A DNA stretch of 64,000 nt from Topomyia yanbarensis (taxonomy: Eukaryota > Arthropoda > Insecta > Diptera > Culicidae): positions 44,530,194-44,594,193 of the forward strand of contig NC_080670.1 in assembly GCF_030247195.1 (NCBI RefSeq), in the 5' to 3' direction. This document shows positions 45,980-59,264 of this stretch, piece by piece. Under the pieces are notes generated by a model that saw only the letters and a program-made list of their open reading frames with translations, was not told where the DNA came from and did no database searches. Position 1 is the stretch's first letter. Every line of letters begins with the position of its first letter. The position numbers and the translations under genes were made by a program.

Positions 45980-47495
45980 TTGCTCAATCAAATTAATTCC
46001 TTCGACATAGCCATTTCAAACATTGTTTACTGAGGAAATTGTATTAACAAAATCATTAACTAATCTCTGGTTCATATTCATTTCGCCTTCAAACATATCC
46101 AGCTATTCAAAACTGCTTGATTCTCTATTTCCAGTATGCCATAACGCATTTACTAGAATCCAATAAAATAAAGCCTATTAACATTGCTTAATTGAAATTG
46201 GCAAATTTAGCGAAATGAATCAAAAGCTGATCTCGCCGAATCAAATCATCCCCCGGGAATATATCGTCGCGTATCTAATTTCAAACCAAACAAACCTCAA
46301 AATTGCCGCAACACAAGGATAGAATTGGTTGGCCTTCGCCACGCCATTTACCAGTTTATGTTGGTGAGTGGAAGCCCCGAATGCCAATAGAATAAATAGA
46401 AAATTGTATACATCAGGGAAGCAAGCAGAAAGACCAACAAAACAGCGGATCGATCCCTTAGCGAACCCCAAGTAATGTTGACAGAAGTTAAAAAAAAAAC
46501 AACACACATTGGGATGTGGCTGGTCGCCCAAGCTTTGTTGAAAATCCATTTATTTATAGTTATTTGGTCCGGCCTTCAATCCCGAATATGTGCGTAGGTA
46601 TACCCGGTACCGATAGATCAAGCGCGCTGCTAAACAACGAGGCGTAAAATTAATAGAGGTGTAGCATTTCCCGGAATAGACAAATGTGACCCGCCGGCAT
46701 AGCCCTATTATAGATGGGAAAGTAAATTGATGATCTCGGTCCGGGGGACAGTGTTTCATTGCGGTAGACTAGGTTACAAAATCCTGTCCCTCCCGAGAGC
46801 GTTCAGTGTAATTCTTCTATTTGTGGGAATTTACGCAGTTGATTCATTTACTTTGGGTGAATTATTCCAATTTATTGGGTTTGATGGAGAAACACGCAGC
46901 AAATAAGAAGTGAATGAAATGGCATAGTTATTTGATTTAATTTGTGTGCACTTTTACTATACCACGTTACTATTTGCCTGGATAATGGTTGTAGCCTCCA
47001 ATGATGCATAATAACTACCAATTTAAAATAAATATTCATCAGAAGGGGAACGAGAAAAATAAAATTCTGACTTTTTGCAGCCTTTGATTGCTGGATTGAT
47101 TGAGAGAATTATTACCCCAAAATAGTTTCATTTTAAAATTTTCAGCATGATTAATTTGCTACTTTTTCAGCTTAGCATCAGAAGCAACTGAATTAACTTT
47201 TGAAATGATTTGCGAAAGAATACATACTACCAGTAATAGCGAATAGGTATAAAAATGTGAATTGCAGATACGTTTGTGAATATTGTCAAAACTCCGAAAT
47301 AGGCAGAAATATTTTTACATGTATGTATGAATGTACATATGTTTTTTGGAGATCAGAAAAAATGTTCAAAAACCAACTACTCAGGGAACTGGTTTGGGTA
47401 GTCACCCGACCCGATAATACATCTACTCTTGCACGGACCCTGATTCCTCCCTGGCATTACCTCACGACATTTTTGGTTCAGTGTATTTTACCCAA
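45980..47495. other. About 1.5 kb without a recognised gene
   Basis: Two adjoining minus-strand open frames (46,241-46,549 and 46,550-46,759) are present but have no recognisable domain and are probably chance. Confidence 0.35.
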
Positions 47496-47712
47496 TTAGT
47501 TGTTTGTGTTGATCGCTCCAATTATTTTTTTAATATTTGGCGTGATTTGCCGTTTAATCATCGTTTATCGTATCAGTCGATTTTAAATTTTGTTTGCGCC
47601 CTTGATATTGTGAAGTTTTAAAGTTTTTTCTGCAAATTTTGTTTTTGTGTCGTGAAAAATCCAGTGAAAATCGAGATTGTTCACATCACCGGACCTCTGT
47701 GTAATTACCCGG

Positions 47713-48405
47713 TTAAAAAAATGCGGTCGAACATGGTCAGGCGATTTAAACAGCTTGACGTTTAACTCAACTCGCCTGTGCTAATTGCACCTAGAAACAA
47801 ATGCAATTTGCAAATGCGATTTAAAGGCGATTTCAACAAAATTCTGGCGGCTGAAAAGGACTTGGTTGTTTTTGCGTTTTTCAAACATGGCGGTTCATGT
47901 TTGGCTTAAGCTTAAAATAGTGTTTTTAAACAATTGGCGTGGTAAGTTTGTTTGTCTAGTGCACTTCATTTAGCCAACGAATGCAGGAAATTGTGAAATC
48001 GTGTGTAAATATAGTGGAACAATATCTCTGACATATACTCTTAATAAAAGTCAGGTTGTGGTAAGTTTTGGTGTGCAATGCCAATTTCACCATTGATTCT
48101 TCCTATAGTTTGGTGGTGATTACCTAGTGTAGTGATAAGTTTATGTGAGTAGATAATGAATCCGAAAATCAGTATTATTTGTAATTTTAATATTAGGCAA
48201 TTAAGGGTGATTAAATGGCGCGTTCCCTGGGCGATTTAAGGGCGCGTAGAGCGGCTAAAAAATGACAACGGCAAATCGCCCAAATATTGCATTTGAAATA
48301 GCCCCCTGATTGCCAGCAATTTGCTGGCAAATTGAAGGGCTATTAGCGCATCCGAGTTGGCAAACAGCCCCCCGTTAGCCAGCAACTTGCCCTTTTTGAC
48401 TTGGT
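47713..48405 (+). repeat. Dispersed segment Z, copy 1 (GCGATTTA/TTGCCAGCAAATTGC)
   Basis: Inverted relative of 59,265-60,245 over its whole length: GCGGTCGAACATGGTCAGG, CAAACATGGCGGTTCATGTT, GGCGCGTTCCCTGGGCGATT and ATTTGCTGGCAAATTGAAGG. Contains a self-complementary ATTGCCAGCAATTTGCTGG. The ends TTAAAAAAATGC and, inverted, GTCAAAAAGGGC are only loosely similar. Either a MITE inserted in the leader of the PHD-element or part of that leader. Confidence 0.7.
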
Positions 48406-48537
48406 ACCCACAAAAAATTCACGCGCTCACTTTGCCACCTGCACGCGGGTAGAGGAAAGTATTTCCCACATCACAACTTGGCGCACAGTGAGACAAAAAT
48501 GAAAAGTCGGATCTAGGGCGGGTAGAAAATCGGCATT

Positions 48538-49148
48538 ATGACAAGTGCATGCGATCACTGTGCGAAAAACGTCAAATCGGACGATGACTTTATCGAATGC
48601 ATGGGATTTTGCAAAAATGTGGTGCATATGCAGTGCGGGAAACAACTCAACAAGCCGTTCTTGAAAAACCTTGCCGAAAACCCAAATTTATTTTGGATGT
48701 GCAATGAATGTGTCAATTTGATGAAGTTTGAAGATGAAGAACTCCCACTCCGTTGCTGTGGATGTATCTTTAACGCTTTCATCCCAGCGTCAGCAAGGAG
48801 ACTGTCGAAAAAATGTCCAAAGATGGACTAAACTGCAACGAGGAGATAAAAGTTATTCCGCTTGTTAAAAAAGGCATAGACGTCAGTAGTCTGAACTTCA
48901 TATCCTTCAAAGTTGGAGTTCACCCAAAGTACCGTGAAGCAGCTCTTAACGCTGACACATGGCCGCAAGGCATATTGTTCAGGGAATTTGAGGATAGCCG
49001 TACCCAGAACATTTGGTGCCCACCGGCTGATTTTCCTCCGCCCTCGGAAGCCGCATGTATTCCGCTAATGCAACCCGGCCCATCAACCCTACAGAGGACT
49101 CCGCAACGATTGGCAATGCCACTATACCAAGCTATACCGCCATTGTGA
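48538..49148 (+). pseudogene. PHD-finger ORF1 of a non-LTR retroelement, one frameshift
   Basis: ATG at 48,538. The first 97-codon frame has a complete C4HC3 PHD-type finger: C5, C8, C21, C25, H30, C33, C55, C58. A shifted frame overlapping from 48,813 continues about 110 codons with LNFISFKVGVHPKYREAAL, WPQGILFREFED and NIWCPPADF. PHD finger plus FKVGV...WP.GI..REF is a pattern of ORF1 proteins in some insect (CR1/T1-like and related) elements; the assignment to a clade is inference. No RT follows within the next 3 kb, so the copy is truncated or has lost ORF2. Confidence 0.7.
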
Positions 49149-49167
49149 AGGAGAGTCAATTCTGATC

Positions 49168-49725
49168 GCATACTGGGACGCTACGCAGTTGGTACAATAG
49201 AAGCCCTCGATCCCCCGCTACAGTCGAACCCTTGCAGCCAGCGTTCAGCAGTCGTCCCGGTCCTGTATGTGTGGGTGGAGAAGGGGTCTTCCAAGCCGCA
49301 TTTCTCGGCAAGTATTATAAAAATTGTAACGATACAACGGTTGAACCGATTCAAGCTTCTAGTTCATCGTCCGATTCTCGCCGTAAGCTACTATTGTCCC
49401 GTTCCTGCTCTCCGCATCGCACCATCGGGTTCAACGCATATTGGAACGCACCGCAGTTGGCACTATGGAAGCCCTCGATCCCCCTGCCACAGTCGAGCAA
49501 TTGCAGCCAGCGATCATCAGTCGTCCCGGTCCTGTGTGTGGGATGGGTGAAAGGGTCTTCCAACCCGCCACAAATGGCAAGTATACATCTGATCTGATTG
49601 CCCTACAATCCTCGGACTCCTCGATCTTCAAGCTCGCGTTCGAGCTCTGCGCAATAACTCTCTTCTGCGAGTCCCGTTCAGGAGAACTAACTATGGGCGC
49701 CAGAGCGCTGTTATAGGACTCCAGC
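49168..49725 (+). repeat. Tandem pair downstream of the PHD ORF1
   Basis: Two units spaced 268 bases apart (starting 49,168 and 49,436) share GCATAYTGGRACGC, GCAGTTGG, AGCCCTCGATCCCC and CAGTCGTCCCGGTCCTGT. The second unit is open in one frame through 49,716 (RPGPVCGMGERVFQPATNGK), so this may be duplicated coding sequence of the ORF1 C-terminal region. The intervening stretch recurs at 17,394-17,578. Confidence 0.65.
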
Positions 49726-52370
49726 ATGTGTTTACGGCTTGGCGACGGCTTTTGACTTTAACCTGACAAGGAATTCGATAAAAACTAAAATAATGCGTAT
49801 TCTGAAATGTAATTAGTTTAAGTAACCACCATTGGGACCAAGGGGTCTGTTGGTGACGGTACAACAAATAAACAAAGAGCTTTTTTATGTGCACAGCACA
49901 CACTCCTATCAACGACACGACTAGACACTTGCATTCCGAAACTGCATCACAAATCTGACTACCCCTCAGTGACTCAGGTAACTGGTACTGTCAAATTTGA
50001 TATTTGGTTGCAAAATGTGTGAGACTAGCATCACTTATATATATTTTGTTATTTTTCTCTAACAACTGTTTTGTTACCCTTGCAACCCCTGGTTACGCAG
50101 GAATTCATAAACAGAACATTTCGCTGTTTTTTATAAATTTATTCGACGTAATCGGCAAATATTTATTCTGCCAAGAAACTCCCTGTGATTTTCGTTTCTA
50201 GCAAAGTAATGGATGTATTTAAAAAGATTCGCTTTATGGCGTCACACGGTCGAAACAACACCTCAGAGCATCTTCCAGATACTATAACATCGGTTTTCGC
50301 CTCAACGGATTTGAAGAGAAATATGAAGTTGTTTTTGTAAATTAGTTATTATAATACTAATTATTCTGTAGTAGTGGTGTCCGTAGACATCATTGGAATG
50401 TCCAGTGAGAGAAACAACTGTGTATACCAAATGTTTTGCTGTTGCTACTTTCAACCAAGGAACTTTTGTTTTCTAACTTTAAGCAACTCTATAACAGATT
50501 CATCAGGTAGTCAGCCCCTGCTTCATGGCTCTCATTAAAGTTATTGCCAATCAAGAGAAAATAGACTAATATGAGCTATACTTAGTTATTAATATTTAAA
50601 TTTCAGTGGTTTAGTTGATGGTTGTTGTGAAGATGACGTATTTTGTAGCCCAACGAAACTAGGCAAGCCTCACCTGTGCAAGATCGGTGCCATGGAACGA
50701 AGGACTACTTGCCGGCAAAACACTGTGTTGATAGTGCTGCATAAGGTTCCGCTAGTGTCCCATACTTTTCAATGTTAATAACGCCTACAACATTATCAAA
50801 CACTGAGTGACGTTCACCTTGAATACGGATATTTGGGTTGGTACGAATTTTAGCAAAGGAACTATTATTTGACACGTGCGTCCAATTCCCGATGATTCCT
50901 GAGCCAGTCTACCAGTTTCGAAAGCCATTGAGCTAGGACTCACGAGTAGTCAACAGTAGGAGTCTTACTCAAAACACTACTAACCTTCATGCTATATGAT
51001 GACAACAGCCACATGATTGTTTATAACCACTTATAGAATTATGAATTAGACTTTTTATTGCTTTTATAATTGCAAACTTAATTGTTAATAGTTGAAATAT
51101 CTTAAAAATATTTATTAGCTTTAATATTGGAAATTTGAATGAATGTATCCTTAAGAACTAACATACGGTGTATAAAAATAGACTTGGTATATTTCACGTT
51201 ACTCATACAGTTTAAATACTTCGTCTAGATTGTTTATTGAAATTAGTCATCAAGAGCCATAACTGAATACGGATTCGCTCAGATTTCAAATATGCCATTA
51301 CTGTAGCCCAATTGAACTTTGTTCCAATAAGATACCGGATCGAGGAGAAGATGGTGTCTACCGGATCGAGGAGAAGATGGGCTTCTACCTTATTTAGCAA
51401 TTTAGACATCTTAAAATGAAATGTATAGCATATTGCCTGCCTTTACTAATCGTATTCTTGAAATAGCCGTTTTAGGACATCTCACGCTCCAGTCGCACAA
51501 CACGTTCATTTTATTCGATCTTATTTCCAGAACATTATCGCTGACGCTGTAATGATCAGTGGTGAAAATCGCGTAATATTACTGTGCAAATTATCCGGCA
51601 CCGTGGCCAATACAATCGTGACAATAATGTGAATGTAAAGCAGCCATACTCCGAATTTGTTCAATATTTATATAAATATTAAAGGAAAATTTCGTTTCAT
51701 TGAATGTATACATCAAATCTTGGCGAGTAACGGTTTGTTCCAACGAAGTAAATCTACCTTCCGCCTATCGTTTTTTGAGAATTTCGTAGCATTGCAGTGG
51801 ATTATACAGACAGCGGCTGAAATAAAGAATGTATTGAATAAGAGCGGCACTTATTTTAATAGAACTTATCTTAAATTTTCTTCTGTCCGGAGGAAAGATA
51901 ATATAATAACAGTCCGTTGCCTCAGGCAACTCAATAACAACCAGAGGTTGTTGATTCCCGAAGCAGTGTTGCGTGAGAAATTTATTTTTGAGAGTACCGA
52001 GGGGTGACTCAATTTCCCGGTAACTGGTGCAAAATTGCACGGAGACCTTTTTTCTCGGAAAAAAATCAAGAAGTGGCTGGTCGTGTCGTTGCTCCTATCC
52101 AACTGCTTACTATTTAGTTCTTTCGGTAGGGTAGCACCTATCCTTGACACACCACCATTTTTCGACTGTCCACACAGCGTGGCAATTTCTGTATGGTAGT
52201 AGGAAAGCTAGTTATGGGTCTAGAATTAGTGCTCTTTCCCTACGAGGACAATCTGAGCGGCAAACTTCAGACTGTCTAATTTACTGAGCCTTTCGGTTCC
52301 TTTGTGCCATTTAGTACCACTTCCTCGTTAAGCCTCCGACTTGTTCGTGAACTACTCGGCCCTATCACCG
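49726..52370. other. About 2.6 kb without a recognised gene
   Basis: A short minus-strand open stretch near 50,720-50,890 has protein-like composition (NPNIRIQGERHSVFDNVVGV, INIEKYGTLAEPYAALST) but I do not recognise it. TACCGGATCGAGGAGAAGAT is directly duplicated at 51,335 and 51,358. A 116-codon frame at 51,657-52,007 on the plus strand shows no domain. Confidence 0.35.
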
Positions 52371-52374
52371 ACGA

Positions 52375-52850
52375 TGGATCTAGCCTACTTCGACGAAGAG
52401 TTCCCTGGCGAGAGAAGTTCGAAGGCGAGCCATCCAGCCAGCTGTCGAGGTCAGTTTGGCGTTTCCGGCGAAGCAGGGCGTCCGGTTCACTAGTGCCACG
52501 ATGACCCGCGACTGGTGGTGTATCGTCGCGGTCCCCAGCGGTGAATCTAGCTTATGCTGACGGAGAGTTCCCTGGCGAAAAAATTTCTCCCAATACCGAT
52601 TCACCTTTGATTTTCGCTATATTTCTATCGGAATGACCGGTGGGGTGCCGTGGTCGGTCTGGCGATTCCGGATGGAGCGTGGCGTCCGGTTCGCTGGCGT
52701 TTCGACGACCCATACTCGGTGCTCTGTTGCAGTCTGTTCGACTAGTCCTCGGCGGTTCACACCTACGGAGAGTTCCCAGACGGTAATTGCTCTCCCGAAA
52801 CCGTTGCTCGATGTTCATCACGCCGTTTCCGCTGTAAGACGGCCATGATC
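52375..52850 (-). repeat. 3' region of the R1-like element, degenerate tandem units
   Basis: Phrases GGAGAGTTCCCTGGCGA or AAGAGTTCCCTGGCGAGAG recur at about 52,392, 52,560 and 52,768, and the stretch with GCGTCCGGTTC occurs twice. It follows directly the end of the R1-like ORF2 on the minus strand. Confidence 0.5.
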
Positions 52851-55660
52851 TACATAATAACTCTGTTGACTGAGTTCCACGTCTTTACGTAGCTTGTCAT
52901 TCTGTAGGCTACATTATTCGGTTTGATGATCTGTCCTACCGTTTTAAGTAGCTCCCTGCACGTCGCTTCAAACCTCGGACATTCGAAGACCACGTGATCC
53001 GGTATCTCCTCAACGTTCTCATACTCCGGGCACAATGGTGACATTGCGTACCCGAACCAATGAAGATACTTCCTGAAGCAGCCGTGGTCCGACAGGAGCT
53101 GTTTCGGGTGGACGGTCATCTCTCCGTGCTTTCTATTGACCCACGTCAACAGGTTTGGGATGAGCCGATAATTCCACTTTCCTTTCTCCGTATTGTCCCA
53201 TTCCTGCAGCCACGTCACCATCGAATCGATTCTAATCATCTTCCTCACGTTTCTGGCGTTTCATTGATTGTAGCTCTTGATACCCTCCGCCAGGGTGATG
53301 CAGATGATCCCCATCTCGGCGATAACGTATACTACCTACGAATATATTATTCTGTACGTAATCGCAAGCTCGTACGACCACCAGGCAGAATGTCCTGTTC
53401 AGCTTTTCGCGGTTCCGCTTGGTTTTCAGCGCCACACCCCAGACAGGAACTCCATATCGCAGTATCGATAACGAAACACTAGATAACAGACCGACCTTTC
53501 GCAGGTGTAATCAACGTGGTCGTCGATTATCACTCCCAAATGCTTCAGTGCACGCTTCGATGCAATCGCATACCCATCGATGGTAATCCGTATCCGCTGA
53601 ACCGCTTTGCAGTTGCTGACCAATAACACATCCGTCTTGTGGTGAGCTATTTGCAGCTTGACCCAGTTCATCCAGCTCTCAATCGCGTCTATTGTCTCCG
53701 TCACCGACACCTCTGTAGTAAATAAGCCACTAGAACAAACCTGAACAAATGAAAAAGATGTGCAAATAGGCGCACTGACAGAAACAAATAACAGTATACA
53801 GGTAAAATAGAAGGTTTGTTCCAGTAAACGCTTTCTCCTGGTATTGGAACAAACTTATAGTAAAAGAACGATAAACATCCACTGACCCAAACCTTTGACA
53901 GCTATTTCTGACGAAATATTCCAGGCGAAATATTTCAAATGAGTTACACCGTAAATAAATAATAGATAGTTTCACGGCGGAAGAAAGGTATGAAAGTTAA
54001 AACCTGTTTTAATCCACCTAGTGGTGCAATTGTGCCTTTCTCATTTGTCCAAACTACGATTCCATGTTTAATACAATGATGGAAATGTATATTACATATT
54101 CAGTACGATTTGCACATACATACAATAGATCGACAGGCAAGATCTTGAGATACTATGTGTCGACACTGAAACATCGCTTAAGCGGCGGATCAATGAGGAA
54201 GATCCGGTGGTCCGGACCGTGCCGAAAATTTTCAACTTGTTAAAAAAATTTACACTAGTTTTAAATGTGAAGTAGCAACCCCTCATTGCATACTCCTACC
54301 TAAGCCTTAATAGGTCGAAAAAATTAGACCGGGATTAAGTTGACGATTTTTAGAGTGATTGCATAACCTTTCTATATGAGAAAGGCAAAAATATGCCAGT
54401 CCAAAATTCAATTTTAGTCCAAAAATTTTCATTTTTTTCGAGATTTCATCAAATCTCAACGTTTCATTCATTTTAAAGTCATTTGGCATCAAAAATGCAA
54501 ATTCGATTTTGAAATTTTCCCTTAAGACCACCACCCCCCCACCCCTTGGAGAATTTTTCATTTCAGTTTATATGGGAATTTGCTGTGTGGACGCACTCTT
54601 CAACCCGTAACTCTGGAACCGGAAGTCCAATCAATAAAAATAGCATAGCCGATGGGAACGTTATACCTTTCATTTGAGACTAAGTTTGTGCAAATCGATC
54701 CAGCCATCTCTGAGAAACAGAGGTGACATTTTTTGCCACATACACACACATACATACATACGGGCCGGGATTAGGTTAACGATTTTTAGAGTGATTGCAT
54801 AACCTTTCCATATGAGAAAGGCAAAAACGTAAAATTCGGAACGCAGTGTTTAACGCAAGATTTACCGGAAAACTCAAAGACTGAAAGTTTGAGCGCAAGT
54901 CAATAGAGCGTCATTCAGTTATCGACATTTGCCGAGAACAGTCGCGTTTTGCTCGCGTTCAAAAAAATAATTTACTTGTATAGCACGTTTCATTTCGTCT
55001 CGAGATGCTGGAATACGACAACGTCCACTTCTCCAAGTGTCTCACTCATCACCGTTAGTGACACGTCGACCGCGAAACGCACGATTTTCACTTTCCCGGG
55101 CAGCTGCAGTGTTAAAACCCCATAGTACATTCTGTTCCAAATAGTTGGACCGAGAATGGAGCCCTGACGAACGCCCGCTGCGACTCGCATTGACTTCTGC
55201 CCTTCGTTCGTCTCGTACAGTACTCTACGCTACTTCCAGACTCTTCAGGATCTGGGTCATTCTTCTGTGCAGCGCTGCGACATTGACCTATACGAGACAC
55301 GGATGGCCTGGTGACTTCCCTGATTTTAACAGCAACACCAGCTTCTGTACCTTCCACATTCCGGGGAAATGTCTAAAATCATCTAAACACTTCTGCAGTA
55401 GCATCCTGAACATTTCCGTATATGCCAGGATCGCAACTTTCAGTGCCACATTTGGTACTCCATCTGGACGGGGGGCTTTCTTTGATTTAAGTCGCATCGA
55501 CGCTTCTTTGAGCTCGTCGTTAGTCGCTAGGCACTCAGCTGTGTTTTGTCATCTTCGCCGTACGGTGTCGATGACCAGGTAGTTGTATCGTGCTTCAGGA
55601 AGAGCCCCTTAACGATTATCTATAGCTTCCCCGCCCGTATTTCAGCTGGTGTCGACGGGC
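52850..55660 (-). pseudogene. R1-like reverse transcriptase ORF2, split by an insertion
   Basis: Minus-strand blocks in order: LFLKHDTTTWSSTPYGEDD leader (about 55,570-55,640), KKAPRPDGVPNVALKVAILA and LVLLLKSGKSPG (55,290-55,490), GVRQGSILGPTIWNRMYYGV and catalytic FAVD, where FADD is usual (54,990-55,190), then WVKLQIAHHKTDVLLVSNC and ALKHLGVIIDD (53,530-53,700), ICITLAEGI (53,270-53,300) and the C-terminus YRLIPNLLTWVNRKHGEMTV, LLSDHGCFRKYLHWFG with CPEYE...HVVFECPRF (52,900-53,210). This matches R1-clade ORF2. The mutated catalytic Asp, frameshifts and the 1.3-kb insertion make it dead. The endonuclease is not visible upstream. Confidence 0.85.
54002..54827. repeat. Dispersed repeat V, copy 2, inside the R1-like element
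   Basis: Aligns by eye to 12,100-12,864 from TTTTAATCCACCTAGTGGTG to the final ATGAGAAAGGCAAAAACG. ATGAGAAAGGCAAAAA again appears twice about 430 bases apart. Lies in the 53,715-54,990 segment that interrupts the RT between the catalytic block and the thumb. Confidence 0.75.
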
Positions 55661-56066
55661 TCTCATCTTCGTCATGACGACTCAGTACGCGTCCCCCAGG
55701 GATTGGCATCTACTTCTCAGCACAGCTACTTATAGCAAACTGGCTTGCTAAGCTTGATCTCCCATGAACTAAAATGTCCCCAGTTTTGTCACGATACCAG
55801 GAGCCGTTTAGTTCGCCGCGATCTACTCGTTGTAGTCCTGGGCGGTAGACCTAGCTTACACAACGAGCCGATCGGTAGCTGTCGAGGTCTCCGCCAAGTT
55901 TCGCTATAAGGAAATATTCTCACAAGATAACTTTGGCAAATGAAACTTTGAGAATTCCATTTAAAATATTAGGCATATATTTGTTGAATATACTCAAATT
56001 TTACAAATTTCTTCAAAATATTTGGGGGGTTATCCCCAAAACCCCTCCCGCTACTACGCCACTGCA
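55661..56066. other. No gene; ends with a hAT-like terminus
   Basis: Upstream of the R1-like leader there is nothing clear. The stretch GGGGTTATCCCCAAAACCCC and CTACTACGCCACTG at 56,024-56,066 resembles one end of the hAT family at 11,581-13,354. Confidence 0.4.
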
Positions 56067-56740
56067 TCCGCACCTTGGGCCAGACGGTCAAAAAGTATGT
56101 GGCCAACATGAACATCGTCATGAGGAAACGGTCACCAAAAGCATAGACTGAATGTGCTCGTCATGGTTGCCTTCCTTGCGAAGTGCAACGTGGTTGTGAT
56201 GTGATTATGAACGACGAAAAGTACTTGACACTCGACGGCAAATATTGATAGCGGACCGGCTATTTGATGATCCCCCAGGAAGAATTTGAGCCGCGACGAA
56301 AAGTACATTTCTCACGTGAAGTTCCCATAGAACCTCCTCTTGTGGCAATTAGTGGGAAGCGGCAGGTCTTCTTTTCATCGCAACTTGCGGTCATCGAAGA
56401 AGTGTAAATCGCAAGATCTGGTCTTGGCACATTACGCGCAGCGATTGCTGGAAGAGATGCAGCATTGTATTGCAATATTGCAGTCGTCCCCAAGAAGGCA
56501 AACTCCCGCAAGGTGTCCCAGCTGCACCCAATTGAAAATTTCTGTGCGAACCTGAAGTGGAGCATCTATTCGAACAATTTCGTGGTGAAAACCTAGAAGG
56601 AGCTGATTAATAAGGCGACCAAAAAACCTACGAATATACCAACATTTTTCTCTTTGACGGCTATGGTGAAAGTTTCGGCCAACTGTCGTGAGGCCGCCCA
56701 AAACGAGTGGAGTCATTTTTGTGAAATCATAAATTAGTAC
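56067..56740 (+). pseudogene. Tc1/mariner-superfamily transposase, decayed
   Basis: Plus-strand frames read TVKKYVANMNIVMRKR, then CDVIMNDEKYLTLDGKY (the first catalytic Asp context, usually MDDETY), LHPIENFCANLKWSIYSNNF (the CPQLRPIE.FW block) and MVKVSANCREAAQNEW at the C-terminus. The middle portion contains frameshifts and several stops. The N-terminal DNA-binding domain is absent because a hAT-like end directly precedes it. The family resembles mosquito mariner-like elements of the ITmD37E kind, but the spacing cannot be verified in this broken copy. Confidence 0.75.
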
Positions 56741-56890
56741 AGGAATCAATGAAAAATGTTTTGTTTTTCCCATCCGTCTAAAAATAGTCTCTTTTTTAAA
56801 TACAAGCGTTTATAAACTGTAAAAAGAATTTTAGTCGACATTATTTTTAAGGTTCAACAAAATATCGTATATTTCGGATAACATATTACC

Positions 56891-58441
<1,551 letters not shown>

Positions 58442-58464
58442 TTATCCTCACAACCGAGGTACGA

Positions 58465-58472
58465 CTTATATA
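58465..58472 (-). promoter_or_regulatory. TATA box of the amylase gene
   Basis: TATATAAG on the minus strand, about 90 bases upstream of the ATG, which would place the transcript start near 58,440. A second candidate (TATATTTTG, 58,431-58,438) is only about 55 bases from the ATG. Confidence 0.7.
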
Positions 58473-58484
58473 GGTCGGTAATCT

Positions 58485-58490
58485 CTTATC
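58485..58490 (-). promoter_or_regulatory. GATA-factor motif upstream of the amylase
   Basis: GATAAG on the minus strand 12 bases upstream of the TATA box. GATA factors drive many insect midgut digestive genes; a 6-base match alone is weak. Confidence 0.35.
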
Positions 58491-58499
58491 ACAGTTGGG

Positions 58500-59039
58500 G
58501 GGAGAGAGTTGATTTACATGCGGTAGCACAGTGACTTCTAATCGAACGAGGTGATAAAGGGAAATATTTCAAACCGTTGTTCGAATGATTGCGTGTGGTT
58601 ATCTTTATAACGCTATAAAACGTAACAGGTTTGCAGGGCCCGGGTATTATTTTGAACGCAGGACTAAAATCACCTCATAATAAGGTATTTTGAAATTGCT
58701 TTATACAATCTAAAGAGTAAAATCAGCTAATGTTAGAAAAACAGTTTTCATTGCGAGTCGAAAGTTCATTTGGCGTACCAAAAGTTTACGAGAGAAATTC
58801 AACACATGCCCTTTTTATTTGTTGTCCTAGAGGCCTGCATCGTAGCATTTTGTTGTGGCACGAGTACTACGTGTTTTATTGATAAGCTTACCGTTATCGA
58901 TTGTGCGTACAACGTACGATTGTGTTCTGAGTAATATATGTTCTAGTGATTCTTGTTCTTCTTTTTTTATTTATTTAAATTTCGAATTTGTGATGTTGTT
59001 ATTTTGGAATAGGTTTTGGTAGATTTTGCTCAACCGTTC
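58500..59039. other. Upstream flank of the amylase gene
   Basis: 540 bases with no open frame or repeat recognised; further GATA-like words at 58,552 and 58,596. Probably the proximal regulatory region. Confidence 0.4.
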
Positions 59040-59264
59040 ACATAGATTTTCTTAGAATTCATTTATTTGATATGGTTCATTGCGGTATCTTAAAGAAGCC
59101 GTGGGTTTTATATATTTACAATATGTAAAAATAACAATAAGTAAAAGAAAATAAATATTATTCAGCGTCCTTCGGATCTCGTGCATGCCACTTTCTGTTG
59201 CGTGGAGACCTAAGACAAGACGTGACAATCGGCTTCTTATTTTTCCTTCGATATCCTTCCCCAG

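Noticed and set aside
46241..46759. Two adjacent minus-strand open frames as a gene
   Set aside because: They abut in the same region but have no recognisable domain, unusual composition and no start or splice context. Likely chance.
50720..50890. Protein-like minus-strand stretch
   Set aside because: About 60 codons with reasonable composition but a stop on both sides and no family recognised; insufficient to call an exon or a pseudogene.
51657..52007. 116-codon plus-strand frame as a gene
   Set aside because: AT-rich, no domain, and overlapped by similarly long frames on the other strand.
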